Shown: positions 8,994 through 15,906 of the stretch, in pieces
How positions within the stretch are numbered: position 1 is the stretch's first letter
How the letters are laid out: each line of letters begins with the position of its first letter
DNA from: Desulforegulaceae bacterium
Lineage (GTDB): Bacteria > Desulfobacterota > Desulfobacteria > Desulfobacterales > JACKCP01
NCBI GenBank assembly: GCA_034006035.1
Contig: JAVETN010000007.1
Location: 90,819 to 154,818, forward strand
Direction: 5' to 3'
DNA length: 64,000 nt
Notes under the pieces: generated by a model
Seen by the model: the letters and a program-made list of their open reading frames with translations, nothing else
What the model was told of the DNA's origin: nothing
Database searches by the model: none
Position numbers and translations under genes: made by a program

Positions 8994-10058
8994 ATGAACT
9001 GGGATTGGGACAAGCTGAGAGAACAGCAAAAAAAACAACAGAATTATAGTCAGGGTCCGGGCGGAGGAGGAAGTGGACTTCCTCCAATGGATGATTTTGT
9101 AAATTTCTTTAAAGGAAAAAAAATGTCAGGAGGAGTTATTCTGGCAGTAATTGTTGTTTTTCTTCTTATCTTTGGTAAAAGCATGTTTTTTACAATTGAT
9201 ACTTCTGAAGTAGGTATTGTTCAAAGATTTGGACAATATGACAGAACTGTTTATCCAGGTCTTAACTTCAAGCTTCCAGCAGGAGTTGAAAAAGTAGTAA
9301 AAGTTAAGATTAAAAGGGTATTCAAGGAGGAATTTGGGTTTACAACACTTAGTACAGGGCAGACAAGTAGCATAATCTCCAGTCAGGATGGAAGTGATAT
9401 AGATAATGTTTCTCTCATGCTCACAGGAGACCTTAATGTTGCCCTTGTTCCCTGGATTGTTCAGTTTAGGGTAAAAGATCCTTATAAATATCTTTTTAAA
9501 ATTCATGATGCAAGACAGGTTTTAAGGGATCTTTCTGAAAGTACAATGAGGCTTGTTGTTGGAGACAGAAGTATAAACGAAGTAATTTCAAAGCGTGAGG
9601 AAATTGCTATCCAGGCAATGGAAAATCTTCAGCAAGCTCTTGATGGTGCCGACTCAGGAATTGATATTGTAACAATAGAAATGAAAAGAACAAACGTTCC
9701 AGAACCTGTTCAGCCTTCTTTTAACCAGGTTAACCAGGCAACCCAGGAAAAGGAAGAAATGATTTATAATGCTCAGAAAGATTATAACAAAGCAATTCCT
9801 ACTGCAATAGGTGAAGCTGAAAGAGAAATAAGACAGGCTGAAGGTTATTCTTTGAATAGAATAAACAGAGCAAAGGGTGATGCTCAGAGATTTACATCTA
9901 TTTATGCAGAATACAAAGATGCCAAGGATATAACTAAAAGAAGACTTTATCTTGAAATGCTAAATGAGCTTATTCCAAAAATGCGGGAAAAATATATAAT
10001 TGACGAAGATCAAGGAAACATTCTTCCCTTTTTGAATTTGGGCAGTTCCAATAAATAA
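8994..10058 (+). CDS. hflK: HflK, SPFH-domain FtsH protease modulator subunit
   Basis: Subunit of the HflKC complex, which encloses and regulates the FtsH protease in the inner membrane. Features in order: a Gly/Pro-rich N-terminus (QGPGGGGSGLPP), one membrane helix (about residues 45-65), the SPFH core starting IDTSEVGIVQRFGQYDRTVYPG, and a long charged coiled coil rich in Glu, Lys and Gln (about 235-320). The start was placed at ATG 8994, which follows AAAGGTGG, rather than the in-frame GTG at 8982. It is followed 18 bp later by hflC, the conserved pairing. Confidence 0.93.
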   Translation: MNWDWDKLREQQKKQQNYSQGPGGGGSGLPPMDDFVNFFKGKKMSGGVILAVIVVFLLIFGKSMFFTIDTSEVGIVQRFGQYDRTVYPGLNFKLPAGVEKVVKVKIKRVFKEEFGFTTLSTGQTSSIISSQDGSDIDNVSLMLTGDLNVALVPWIVQFRVKDPYKYLFKIHDARQVLRDLSESTMRLVVGDRSINEVISKREEIAIQAMENLQQALDGADSGIDIVTIEMKRTNVPEPVQPSFNQVNQATQEKEEMIYNAQKDYNKAIPTAIGEAEREIRQAEGYSLNRINRAKGDAQRFTSIYAEYKDAKDITKRRLYLEMLNELIPKMREKYIIDEDQGNILPFLNLGSSNK

Positions 10059-10076
10059 TTTATGGAGTGTAAACTG

Positions 10077-11012
10077 ATGAAGAAAAATTTCATTACAGCG
10101 GCAATGTTTATTATAATTTTTGTGGCAGGATTTCTCGGGTATAATTCTGCTTATATCGTAGATGAAACAGAGCAGGTGGTAATAACCCAGTTTGGTAGGG
10201 TTATTGGCGAAACAATTTATGAGCCAGGACTTAAATTTAAGCTTCCTTTTGTACAAAAAGCAATGTTTTTCAAAAAAAATCTTCAGCATTGGAATGGAGA
10301 TAAAGGTCAGATTCCAACTGAAGACAAAACCTATATTTGGGTAGACAGTTTTGCATTTTGGAAAATCAGTGATCCTGTAAAATACTATCAGAGTGTGGGA
10401 ACAAGACAGGCAGCTATTTCAAGGCTTGATGATATTCTTGATGCTGCAGTTAGAAACGCAGTTACCTCAAATCCCCTTGTTGAAACAGTAAGATGGACCA
10501 ATAGAGAACTTGATTTAGATACAGGTTCTGAAAGAAAGTCTTCTTTTGAAATAAAGACAGGTAGAAAAAAAATAGAGGAATTAATTCTCATAAGTGCGCA
10601 ACCAAAACTTGATGAGTTTGGAATAGAACTTGTTGAGGTACAATTTAAAAGAATTAACTATGTAAGTGACGTTAGAACTTCTGTTTACAAAAGAATGATT
10701 GCAGAAAGAAATCAGATAGCTGAGAAGTTCAGATCTGAAGGTCGTGGTAAGTCTGCTGAAATAATGGGTAAAAAGGAAAAGGAACTTAAAAGAATTACTT
10801 CTGAAGCCTATCAAAAAGCACAGGCACTTAAAGGTGAGGCAGATGCTGAAGTAACCAAAATATTTGCCAAGGCTTATGGTCTTGATCCTGAATTTTACTC
10901 ATTTACAGAAAGTCTTGATATTTATAAAGACAAGCTTGCTCAAGGTGATACAAAGTTTGTTTTTTCAACAAACTCAGACTTTTTAAAATATCTTAAAGGT
11001 GTAAATAAGTAA
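10077..11012 (+). CDS. hflC: HflC, SPFH-domain FtsH protease modulator subunit
   Basis: Partner of HflK in the membrane cage around FtsH. It has an N-terminal membrane helix (about residues 3-21), then the SPFH domain beginning VDETEQVVITQFGRVIGE and containing EPGLKFKLPF. The coiled-coil region includes AERNQIAEKFRSEGRGKSAEI and ends with an Ala/Glu-rich KGEADAEVTKIFAKAYG segment typical of HflC. ATG 10077 is the better start because GGAG at 10064-10067 sits 9 bases before it. The upstream in-frame ATG at 10062 overlaps that ribosome binding site. A strong terminator follows. Confidence 0.93.
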   Translation: MKKNFITAAMFIIIFVAGFLGYNSAYIVDETEQVVITQFGRVIGETIYEPGLKFKLPFVQKAMFFKKNLQHWNGDKGQIPTEDKTYIWVDSFAFWKISDPVKYYQSVGTRQAAISRLDDILDAAVRNAVTSNPLVETVRWTNRELDLDTGSERKSSFEIKTGRKKIEELILISAQPKLDEFGIELVEVQFKRINYVSDVRTSVYKRMIAERNQIAEKFRSEGRGKSAEIMGKKEKELKRITSEAYQKAQALKGEADAEVTKIFAKAYGLDPEFYSFTESLDIYKDKLAQGDTKFVFSTNSDFLKYLKGVNK

Positions 11013-11052
11013 GAGATAAATCCAAAATATTTGTTTAGATAAATTAAAAATA

Positions 11053-11089
11053 AAAATGCCGGTTTTTAAATTGAACCGGCATTTTTTTA
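11053..11089 (+). terminator. Rho-independent terminator after hflC
   Basis: ATGCCGGTT (11056-11064) pairs with AACCGGCAT (11074-11082) and is followed by seven T residues, about 45 bp past the hflC stop. Confidence 0.9.
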
Positions 11090-11120
11090 TTTAAAAATTT
11101 TTTACTTGATTTTCAAAATA

Positions 11121-11150
11121 AAAAAAGCTTCGTAAAAAACAAAGCTTTTA
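11121..11150 (-). terminator. Terminator after the bS22-like gene
   Basis: On the minus strand AAAGCTTTG...CGAAGCTTT forms a hairpin followed by a T run (plus-strand A run at 11121-11126). It lies about 20 bp after the small ribosomal protein gene that reads towards it. Confidence 0.65.
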
Positions 11151-11170
11151 AACTTTTTTATACCGCCTTC

Positions 11171-11263
11171 TTATTTCTTACGTTGATGGCGTGTACGAGC
11201 AAGTTGTTTTCTATGTTTATGTTTGCTCATTTTTTTACGTCTTTTTTTGATTACGCTGCCCAA
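11171..11263 (-). CDS. bS22-type / AURKAIP1-COX24-domain small ribosomal protein, 30 aa
   Basis: A 30-residue, extremely basic protein that starts at TTG 11263 and reads GSVIKKRRKKMSKHKHRKQL (from residue 2), ending RTRHQRKK. This matches the 'GSVIKKRRKRM-KKKHRK-L--TR-QRR' pattern of the small-subunit protein bS22, first seen in mycobacterial ribosomes and annotated elsewhere as AURKAIP1/COX24 domain protein. A near-ideal ribosome binding site, AGGAGGTGA, precedes the TTG by 4-5 bases, which supports the start and active translation. The gene is monocistronic, with its own terminator. It is too short for most gene callers and easily missed. Binding to 16S rRNA in the small subunit is inferred from the family. 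Confidence 0.88.
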   Translation of the reverse strand: MGSVIKKRRKKMSKHKHRKQLARTRHQRKK

Positions 11264-11370
11264 AATCTCACCTCCTGAAATAAATTGCCTAGATTTTTCA
11301 AATTAAAACTAACTAATTTTATAACTTAATTAATATACTCTCCATTTGAGAATTTGTCCAGGGTTAAGTT

Positions 11371-11399
11371 TTGCATATATATGTTTTATTAATTATAAT
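11371..11399 (+). promoter_or_regulatory. Sigma70-type promoter for the DGK1/SEC59-like gene
   Basis: -35 TTGCAT (11371-11376), 17-bp spacer, -10 TATAAT (11394-11399). The start codon follows 40 bp downstream. Confidence 0.65.
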
Positions 11400-11438
11400 A
11401 AAAGGTATAAACTGTAATTTTTAGAAAAAGGGAAGCTT

Positions 11439-12080
11439 ATGAAACTTAGAAAAGAAGAAATATCAAGAAAATTGCTTCACTTATTTGCCCTTTTAATGCC
11501 CCTTGGGATTTTTTATTTACCAATTGTTTTTAATCTTTCAAAATGGTTTCCAGCCTTTGTGCTTGGAGTAATTTTTCTTTTATCATTAATTATAGAAATT
11601 TTAAGATTTAAATTCAGCCAGATTCAGAAATGTTTTTTAAAGTTTTTTGGCTCAATGATGAGAAAAAAGGAAGAATTTTCAATTACAGGCTCAACCTATA
11701 TAATTGGCTCGGGTTTTTTATGTTCCCTTTTTTTTGTAAACAGATCTGAAATTGCTTTTATTTCACTTTTTTCATTTATTATATCTGATGCTGTTGCAGC
11801 TTTGGTGGGAATAGAGTTTGGGAAAATAAAAATAAGAGGTAAATCACTTGAGGGAAGTTTGGCCTGTTTTTTAACTGCATTTATACTTTTATATTTTCTC
11901 TATCCTTTATTTCCATTTGTAATGGAAAATTTTGGAGGCTTTTTTTCTTTAAAATCAAGTGTTAAAATTGCATTTATCATAGCTTTACTTGAAATTTATA
12001 CATTGAAATTTTTTGAGTTTGAAATAAATGATAATCTTTATGTTCCTGTTTTATGTGGGTTTGCAATTTCATTTGTTTGA
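11439..12080 (+). CDS. DGK1/SEC59/VTE5-family membrane kinase or cytidylyltransferase-like protein
   Basis: 213-aa integral membrane protein with about six hydrophobic helices. Family signatures are the N-terminal EEISRKLLHLFALLMP (R-K-hh-H motif), TGSTYIIGSGFLCSLFF, and the central block ISDAVAALVGIEFGK followed by KSLEGSLACF. This pattern is shared by CTP-dependent diacylglycerol kinase DGK1, dolichol kinase SEC59 and phytol kinase VTE5, so a lipid-alcohol or diacylglycerol kinase role in the inner membrane is likely. The substrate is unknown. It has its own promoter and a GGGAAG ribosome binding site. Confidence 0.75.
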   Translation: MKLRKEEISRKLLHLFALLMPLGIFYLPIVFNLSKWFPAFVLGVIFLLSLIIEILRFKFSQIQKCFLKFFGSMMRKKEEFSITGSTYIIGSGFLCSLFFVNRSEIAFISLFSFIISDAVAALVGIEFGKIKIRGKSLEGSLACFLTAFILLYFLYPLFPFVMENFGGFFSLKSSVKIAFIIALLEIYTLKFFEFEINDNLYVPVLCGFAISFV

Positions 12081-12101
12081 CATTTTATAATTTTAAAGAT
12101 A

Positions 12102-12131
12102 TTGACACTTCGTTGGTTAATTTTTTATAAA
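12102..12131 (+). promoter_or_regulatory. Promoter of the cobalamin-uptake operon
   Basis: -35 TTGACA (12102-12107, perfect consensus) and -10 TATAAA (12126-12131) with an 18-bp spacer. The predicted start of transcription, near 12138, lies exactly at the beginning of the riboswitch. Confidence 0.7.
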
Positions 12132-12136
12132 ATTTA

Positions 12137-12292
12137 AGTTTGGGGTGTGCTTCAGGCACTTAAAAGGGAACTCCTGTGAAAGTCAGGGACGGGCCCGCCG
12201 CTGTAACCGAAAAGAGATTTTACAAAATGCCACTGAAATATTTGGGAAGGCGTAAAATTTTGCCAGATTCGGGAGTCAGAAGACCTGCCTTT
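12137..12292 (+). ncRNA. Cobalamin (AdoCbl-type) riboswitch aptamer
   Basis: Contains the class's conserved blocks in the right order: GGTGTGCTTCAGGCACTTAAAAGGGAA, then the B12-box core GTCAGGGACGGGCCCGCCGCTGTAA, CGAAAAGAG, TGCCACTG, GGGAAGGCG, and AGTCAGAAGACCTGCC closing the outer stem. It lies directly upstream of a B12 importer operon. Binding of adenosylcobalamin is expected to switch off expression through the downstream terminator hairpin. The conserved elements are unmistakable by eye; the precise edges are approximate. Confidence 0.97.
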
Positions 12293-12317
12293 AAATGAAT
12301 ATAAATTTTATTTTTTG

Positions 12318-12331
12318 TTCTCGTGGAACAG
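12318..12331 (+). promoter_or_regulatory. Small hairpin between aptamer and terminator
   Basis: GTTC-TCGTG-GAAC stem-loop (about 12318-12330) just after the aptamer. Its loop or flanks could take part in the expression platform or in the kissing-loop-like contact seen in cobalamin riboswitches. Low certainty. Confidence 0.3.
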
Positions 12332-12377
12332 GACAAAGATTTTAAATAGCTTTAAAAATAATCTGGGTAAAAACGGT

Positions 12378-12411
12378 ACCCTGGATCTATTTATAGATCC
12401 AGGGTTTTTTG
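12378..12411 (+). terminator. Riboswitch-controlled intrinsic terminator
   Basis: ACCCTGGATCTA (12378-12389) pairs with TAGATCCAGGGT (12394-12405), followed by six T residues, only about 13 bp before the BtuF start codon. The segment GGGTA (about 12365-12369) could instead pair with TACCC (about 12377-12381), which overlaps the terminator's 5' arm and gives a candidate antiterminator. That alternative pairing is inference. Confidence 0.9.
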
Positions 12412-12423
12412 TTTGGGGGTGAG

Positions 12424-13251
12424 ATGAAAAAATTTTTTATTATTTGTTTAATTATATTAACTACTTCTACTGCTTTTTCCTTTGAAAGAATTCTTCCCAT
12501 GGCTCCTAATTTGGTAGAAGTTGTTTATGCTTTAAAAAAAGGAGATTTAGTTTGCGGAGTTCCTCTTTTTACTGATTATCCCAAAGAAGCACTTGAAAAA
12601 ACTATAGTTGGAGGATTTTTAAATCCCTCATTTGAAAAAATTTTAAAGCTTTCTCCTGACCTTATTCTTGTTCAGGGAGAATTTAAAACCATGGAAAAGT
12701 TTGCCAATAAATATGAAATAGAATTGTTAAGGGTAAATATGGACAGCCTTGAAACAATATATTCAGGGATTTTAAAAATAGGGGAAAAACTTTCCTGTGA
12801 AAGTGAGGCCTTTGAACTTATTGAGAAAATAAAATATAATTTAAAGCTTGAAAAAGATATAAAATTTAAAAAAGTATTTTTATGCGTTGGACGATTAAGC
12901 AATTCTCCAAGGCAGATTTCAACAACTGGAAATAAAAGCTTTTTATCTGAAATTTTACACCTTTCAGGAGGTAACAATATTTTTTTGGATATAAACAAAA
13001 ATTATTTAATTGTTTCAAAGGAAGAGATTTTAAAACGAAGACCTGAAATAATTATAGACCTTCTTCCAGGGGAAAATCTAACTCCTGAAAAAACACAGGA
13101 AATAAAACAAATGTGGAAACAACTTTTCCCTAAAAACTTTATTAAAGATGAAAACATTCATATTTTAACAGATAAAAGACTTCTTATTCCAGGACCTGGG
13201 ATTGTTAAAATAGGAAATCTTTTTAAAAATATTATTAAGAGCACCCCATGA
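12424..13251 (+). CDS. btuF: Cobalamin ABC transporter periplasmic binding protein (BtuF-like)
   Basis: Periplasmic binding protein of the helical-backbone (class III) type, about 275 aa. A signal peptide (FFIICLIILTTSTAFS) is followed by RILPMAPNLVEVVYALKKGD (the 'SLAPNxTEhhxALG'-like family start), VCGVPLFTDYP, FEKILKLSPDLILV and a second lobe with GGNNIF (about residues 180-185) and RRPEIIIDLLPG. ATG 12424 was chosen because GGGGGTGAG precedes it; the TTG at 12409 lies within the terminator tail. It is the first gene after the cobalamin riboswitch, overlaps the ATPase gene by 4 bp, and so most likely binds corrinoids. Confidence 0.88.
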   Translation: MKKFFIICLIILTTSTAFSFERILPMAPNLVEVVYALKKGDLVCGVPLFTDYPKEALEKTIVGGFLNPSFEKILKLSPDLILVQGEFKTMEKFANKYEIELLRVNMDSLETIYSGILKIGEKLSCESEAFELIEKIKYNLKLEKDIKFKKVFLCVGRLSNSPRQISTTGNKSFLSEILHLSGGNNIFLDINKNYLIVSKEEILKRRPEIIIDLLPGENLTPEKTQEIKQMWKQLFPKNFIKDENIHILTDKRLLIPGPGIVKIGNLFKNIIKSTP

Positions 13252-14045
13252 ATAATGGATTTTATATAAAAAATTTAGAATTTTTTTATAAAGGCCACAA
13301 TTTTTTTTTCAATGCAGAAGAAATTATTATTGAAAAAAACAAGTTTGTATCAATAATAGGGCCAAACGGGAGTGGGAAATCAACTTTTTTAAAGCTTTTG
13401 TCAGGTCATGAAAAAAACTTTAAAGGTGAAATTTCTCTTTATAAAAAAAATATAAAAAATATAAAAAGACTTGATTTTGCAAAGTTTTGTGCACTTCTTC
13501 CCCAGGAGTGCGATAGGGGAGAAAATTATAAAGTTTTTGATATTGTTATGATGGGAAGATATCCCCATCAAAATAAAAAAGATTATAGTTTTAAAAAAGA
13601 AAAAGAAATTGTTCTTTTATCTTTAAAAGAAGCAGGGGCTCTTGAATTTAAAAATCGCTATTTTTCTTCACTTTCAGGAGGTGAAAAAAAACGGGTTTTA
13701 ATTGCATCAGTAATTGCCCAGGAAACTGATTTTCTTCTTCTTGATGAACCTTCATCAAGTCTTGATATTTCTGGACAGGCAGAAATTTTTTCCCTTTTAA
13801 AAAATCTAAAAAATCAGGGCAGGGGTGTTGTTGTTGCAACCCACAATATTAATCTGGCATCTTTTTTTTCAGATCATATAATTCTTTTTGAAAAGGGAAA
13901 AATTCTTAAAAAAGGAACTCCAGCCCAGGTAATAAAAGAAAAATACCTTAAAAAAGCCTATGGAGAAAATATCTCCATTATTGATAATCCTCAAATCAAT
14001 AATATGAAAATAGTTCTTCCTAAAACAAAAGGAGAAATAATTTAA
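13248..14045 (+). CDS. btuD: Cobalamin ABC transporter ATP-binding protein (BtuD-like)
   Basis: ABC ATPase of the FecE/BtuD type (265 aa) that energises B12 import across the inner membrane. Walker A GPNGSGKST (about residues 38-46), Q-loop in ALLPQECD, signature LSGGEKKR, Walker B LLLDEPSSSLD and switch His in ATHNINLA are all present. So is the family's PHQNKKDYS-type 'GRYPH' segment (MMGRYPHQ). It overlaps its neighbours on both sides (ATGA upstream; TAATG with the permease), which indicates tight translational coupling. Confidence 0.93.
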   Translation: MNNGFYIKNLEFFYKGHNFFFNAEEIIIEKNKFVSIIGPNGSGKSTFLKLLSGHEKNFKGEISLYKKNIKNIKRLDFAKFCALLPQECDRGENYKVFDIVMMGRYPHQNKKDYSFKKEKEIVLLSLKEAGALEFKNRYFSSLSGGEKKRVLIASVIAQETDFLLLDEPSSSLDISGQAEIFSLLKNLKNQGRGVVVATHNINLASFFSDHIILFEKGKILKKGTPAQVIKEKYLKKAYGENISIIDNPQINNMKIVLPKTKGEII

Positions 14046-15016
14046 TGACTCCTTTAAAAAACAAAACCCATCTTTTATTTTATTTTGGCATATTTCTTTT
14101 ATCAGGATTAACTTCACCTTTTTTTGGCTCTTCAGAAATTTCATTAAAAGAAATAATAACAAACCCTGAAGGAGCTGATTTTCTAATTCTTTTTTATCAA
14201 AGAATTCCTAGAATTATAACAGGGCTTTTATGCGGAGCAGGGCTTGGAGTTACAGGAGCCTGTCTTCAGGTTGTTTTAAAAAACCCTCTTGCAGAACCCT
14301 ATGTCCTTGGTATTTCGGGGATAAGTTCACTTTTTTTGAGTTTTTCAATTATTGTTTTAAACGGGCTTATACCTTCTGGGATAGCATCTTTAACCGGAGC
14401 TCTTTTAGCTGTTTTTATAATTGATTTTTCCTTTAGGGCATTTAAGTCAGATTCCGATTCCACAATCCTTGCAGGTGTAAGTTTAAATATTTTATCAGCT
14501 TCTTTAATTATGTTTTTAAAGTATTTTGCTTCTCCAAATAAGCTTGTAGCTGTTGAACGATGGTTTATGGGAAACCTTGATGTTATTGGATATGACAATT
14601 TAATCTGGCTTTTTTTAATTTGTTTTTCAGGGATTTTATTGGTTTTTTTCAAAGCTGAAGAATTAAATATAATGGGCTTTGATGTAAATTTAGCAGTTTC
14701 AAGGGGAATAAACCCAGTAAAAATAAGAAGAATTATTTATTTTGCCACAGGTTTAATAACTGCTGGAGTTGTTTGGATAGCTGGTCCTGTTGGCTTTGTG
14801 GGGTTAATAATTCCACACATTGTAAAAAGTATTTCAGGAAATGAAATGAAAACCGTAATTTTGGGAAGTGCTTTTCTTGGCGGCGGTTTTTTAGTTTTAT
14901 GTGATATTTTTTCAAGGATTTTAATTGCTCCAGCAGAACTTCCTGTTGGGATTATCACCTCAATAAGCGGAGCACCTGTTTTTTTGTATATTTTGTTTAG
15001 GATGAAAAAAAAATAA
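14045..15016 (+). CDS. btuC: Cobalamin ABC transporter permease (BtuC/FecCD family)
   Basis: Ten-helix permease of the FecCD type (323 aa). It shows the family hallmarks RIPRIITGLLCGAGLGVTGACLQ near the start, NPLAEPYVLGISG, and near the end GPVGFVGLIIPHIVKS (the cytoplasmic coupling helix region) and ELPVGIITSISGAPVFLYIL. Ten hydrophobic segments are visible. It completes the BtuFDC importer. The genes are packed with stop/start overlap, and the DUF4465 gene begins 27 bp later. Confidence 0.93.
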   Translation: MTPLKNKTHLLFYFGIFLLSGLTSPFFGSSEISLKEIITNPEGADFLILFYQRIPRIITGLLCGAGLGVTGACLQVVLKNPLAEPYVLGISGISSLFLSFSIIVLNGLIPSGIASLTGALLAVFIIDFSFRAFKSDSDSTILAGVSLNILSASLIMFLKYFASPNKLVAVERWFMGNLDVIGYDNLIWLFLICFSGILLVFFKAEELNIMGFDVNLAVSRGINPVKIRRIIYFATGLITAGVVWIAGPVGFVGLIIPHIVKSISGNEMKTVILGSAFLGGGFLVLCDIFSRILIAPAELPVGIITSISGAPVFLYILFRMKKK

Positions 15017-15042
15017 TATTTATAAATAATAAGGAGAAAAGT

Positions 15043-15906
15043 ATGAAAAAATTTACACTTATTTTAATTAGTTTACTTTTATTTGGTTTTAAGCCTGGTT
15101 TTGCAGGGGATGTTTGTACTTTTGAATCTTTTTTTACAGAAGACGACATTCATTTTGAGTCCACAGAAGTTAAAAATTTCAAATCACAGGATTTTACTTT
15201 TTCCTATGAAGGTACAGACTGGGAAGGAGGAATGTTTTCATGGACAGGTTTTGCCTGGTCATCTCACAGGGACACTTTTACTAAAAGTTTTGAAAATCAG
15301 TATAGTGCAATAACAAAATATGGTTACGATAAAAGTGATGTTTATTGTATTGCATATCCAAATAGTGAAGATTTTATTTTACTGGATGAAGAATCTGAAA
15401 TTTCAGGGTTTTATGTGACAAATACAACTTATGCATATTATTCAATGCTTGAAGGTGATGGTTTTGCAAAAAGATTTGGAGGTGATTCAGGAGCTGACTC
15501 AGATTTTTTCAAACTTACTATTGAAGGCTATAATAATTCTAATTCAAAAACAGGTGAAGTCCATTTTTATCTTGCTGATTACAGATTTGCTGATAATTCA
15601 AAAGACTATATTGTTGATGATTGGGAATGGGTTGATTTGTCTTCCCTTGGAAAGGTTAAAAAGCTTAAGTTTTCACTTTCTTCATCAGATGAAGGTGATT
15701 TTGGAATGAATACACCCGGATATTTTGCAATGGATAATTTAAACGGGAAAGTTTCTTCGAGTTCAGATAGTGATAATTTTATATCATGTTTTATTTCAGG
15801 GCTGGAAATTCCCGGTGAATTAAATAAAAAAAATATTTTCTTTTTTGCTTTTGTTTCATTGTTTTTACTTTTTGTATCCATAAAAAGAGAGAAAAATGAA
15901 GATTAA
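15043..15906 (+). CDS. DUF4465 secreted protein, candidate corrinoid-capture protein
   Basis: 287-aa exported protein: signal peptide (about residues 1-21), then a beta-rich domain with the DUF4465 pattern FSWTGFAWSSHRDT, NQYSAI and VYCIAYPN in the first half and FYVTNTTYAYYSML and GYNNSN in the second. The C-terminus carries a hydrophobic helix (FFFAFVSLFLLFVSI) followed by KREK, like a membrane or sorting tail. DUF4465 proteins often occur with TonB-receptor vitamin B12 loci in Bacteroidota; here one sits inside a riboswitch-controlled B12 operon. I infer that it binds or presents corrinoids at the cell envelope. AAGGAG precedes the ATG, and the gene overlaps the receptor gene by 11 bp. Confidence 0.8.
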   Translation: MKKFTLILISLLLFGFKPGFAGDVCTFESFFTEDDIHFESTEVKNFKSQDFTFSYEGTDWEGGMFSWTGFAWSSHRDTFTKSFENQYSAITKYGYDKSDVYCIAYPNSEDFILLDEESEISGFYVTNTTYAYYSMLEGDGFAKRFGGDSGADSDFFKLTIEGYNNSNSKTGEVHFYLADYRFADNSKDYIVDDWEWVDLSSLGKVKKLKFSLSSSDEGDFGMNTPGYFAMDNLNGKVSSSSDSDNFISCFISGLEIPGELNKKNIFFFAFVSLFLLFVSIKREKNED

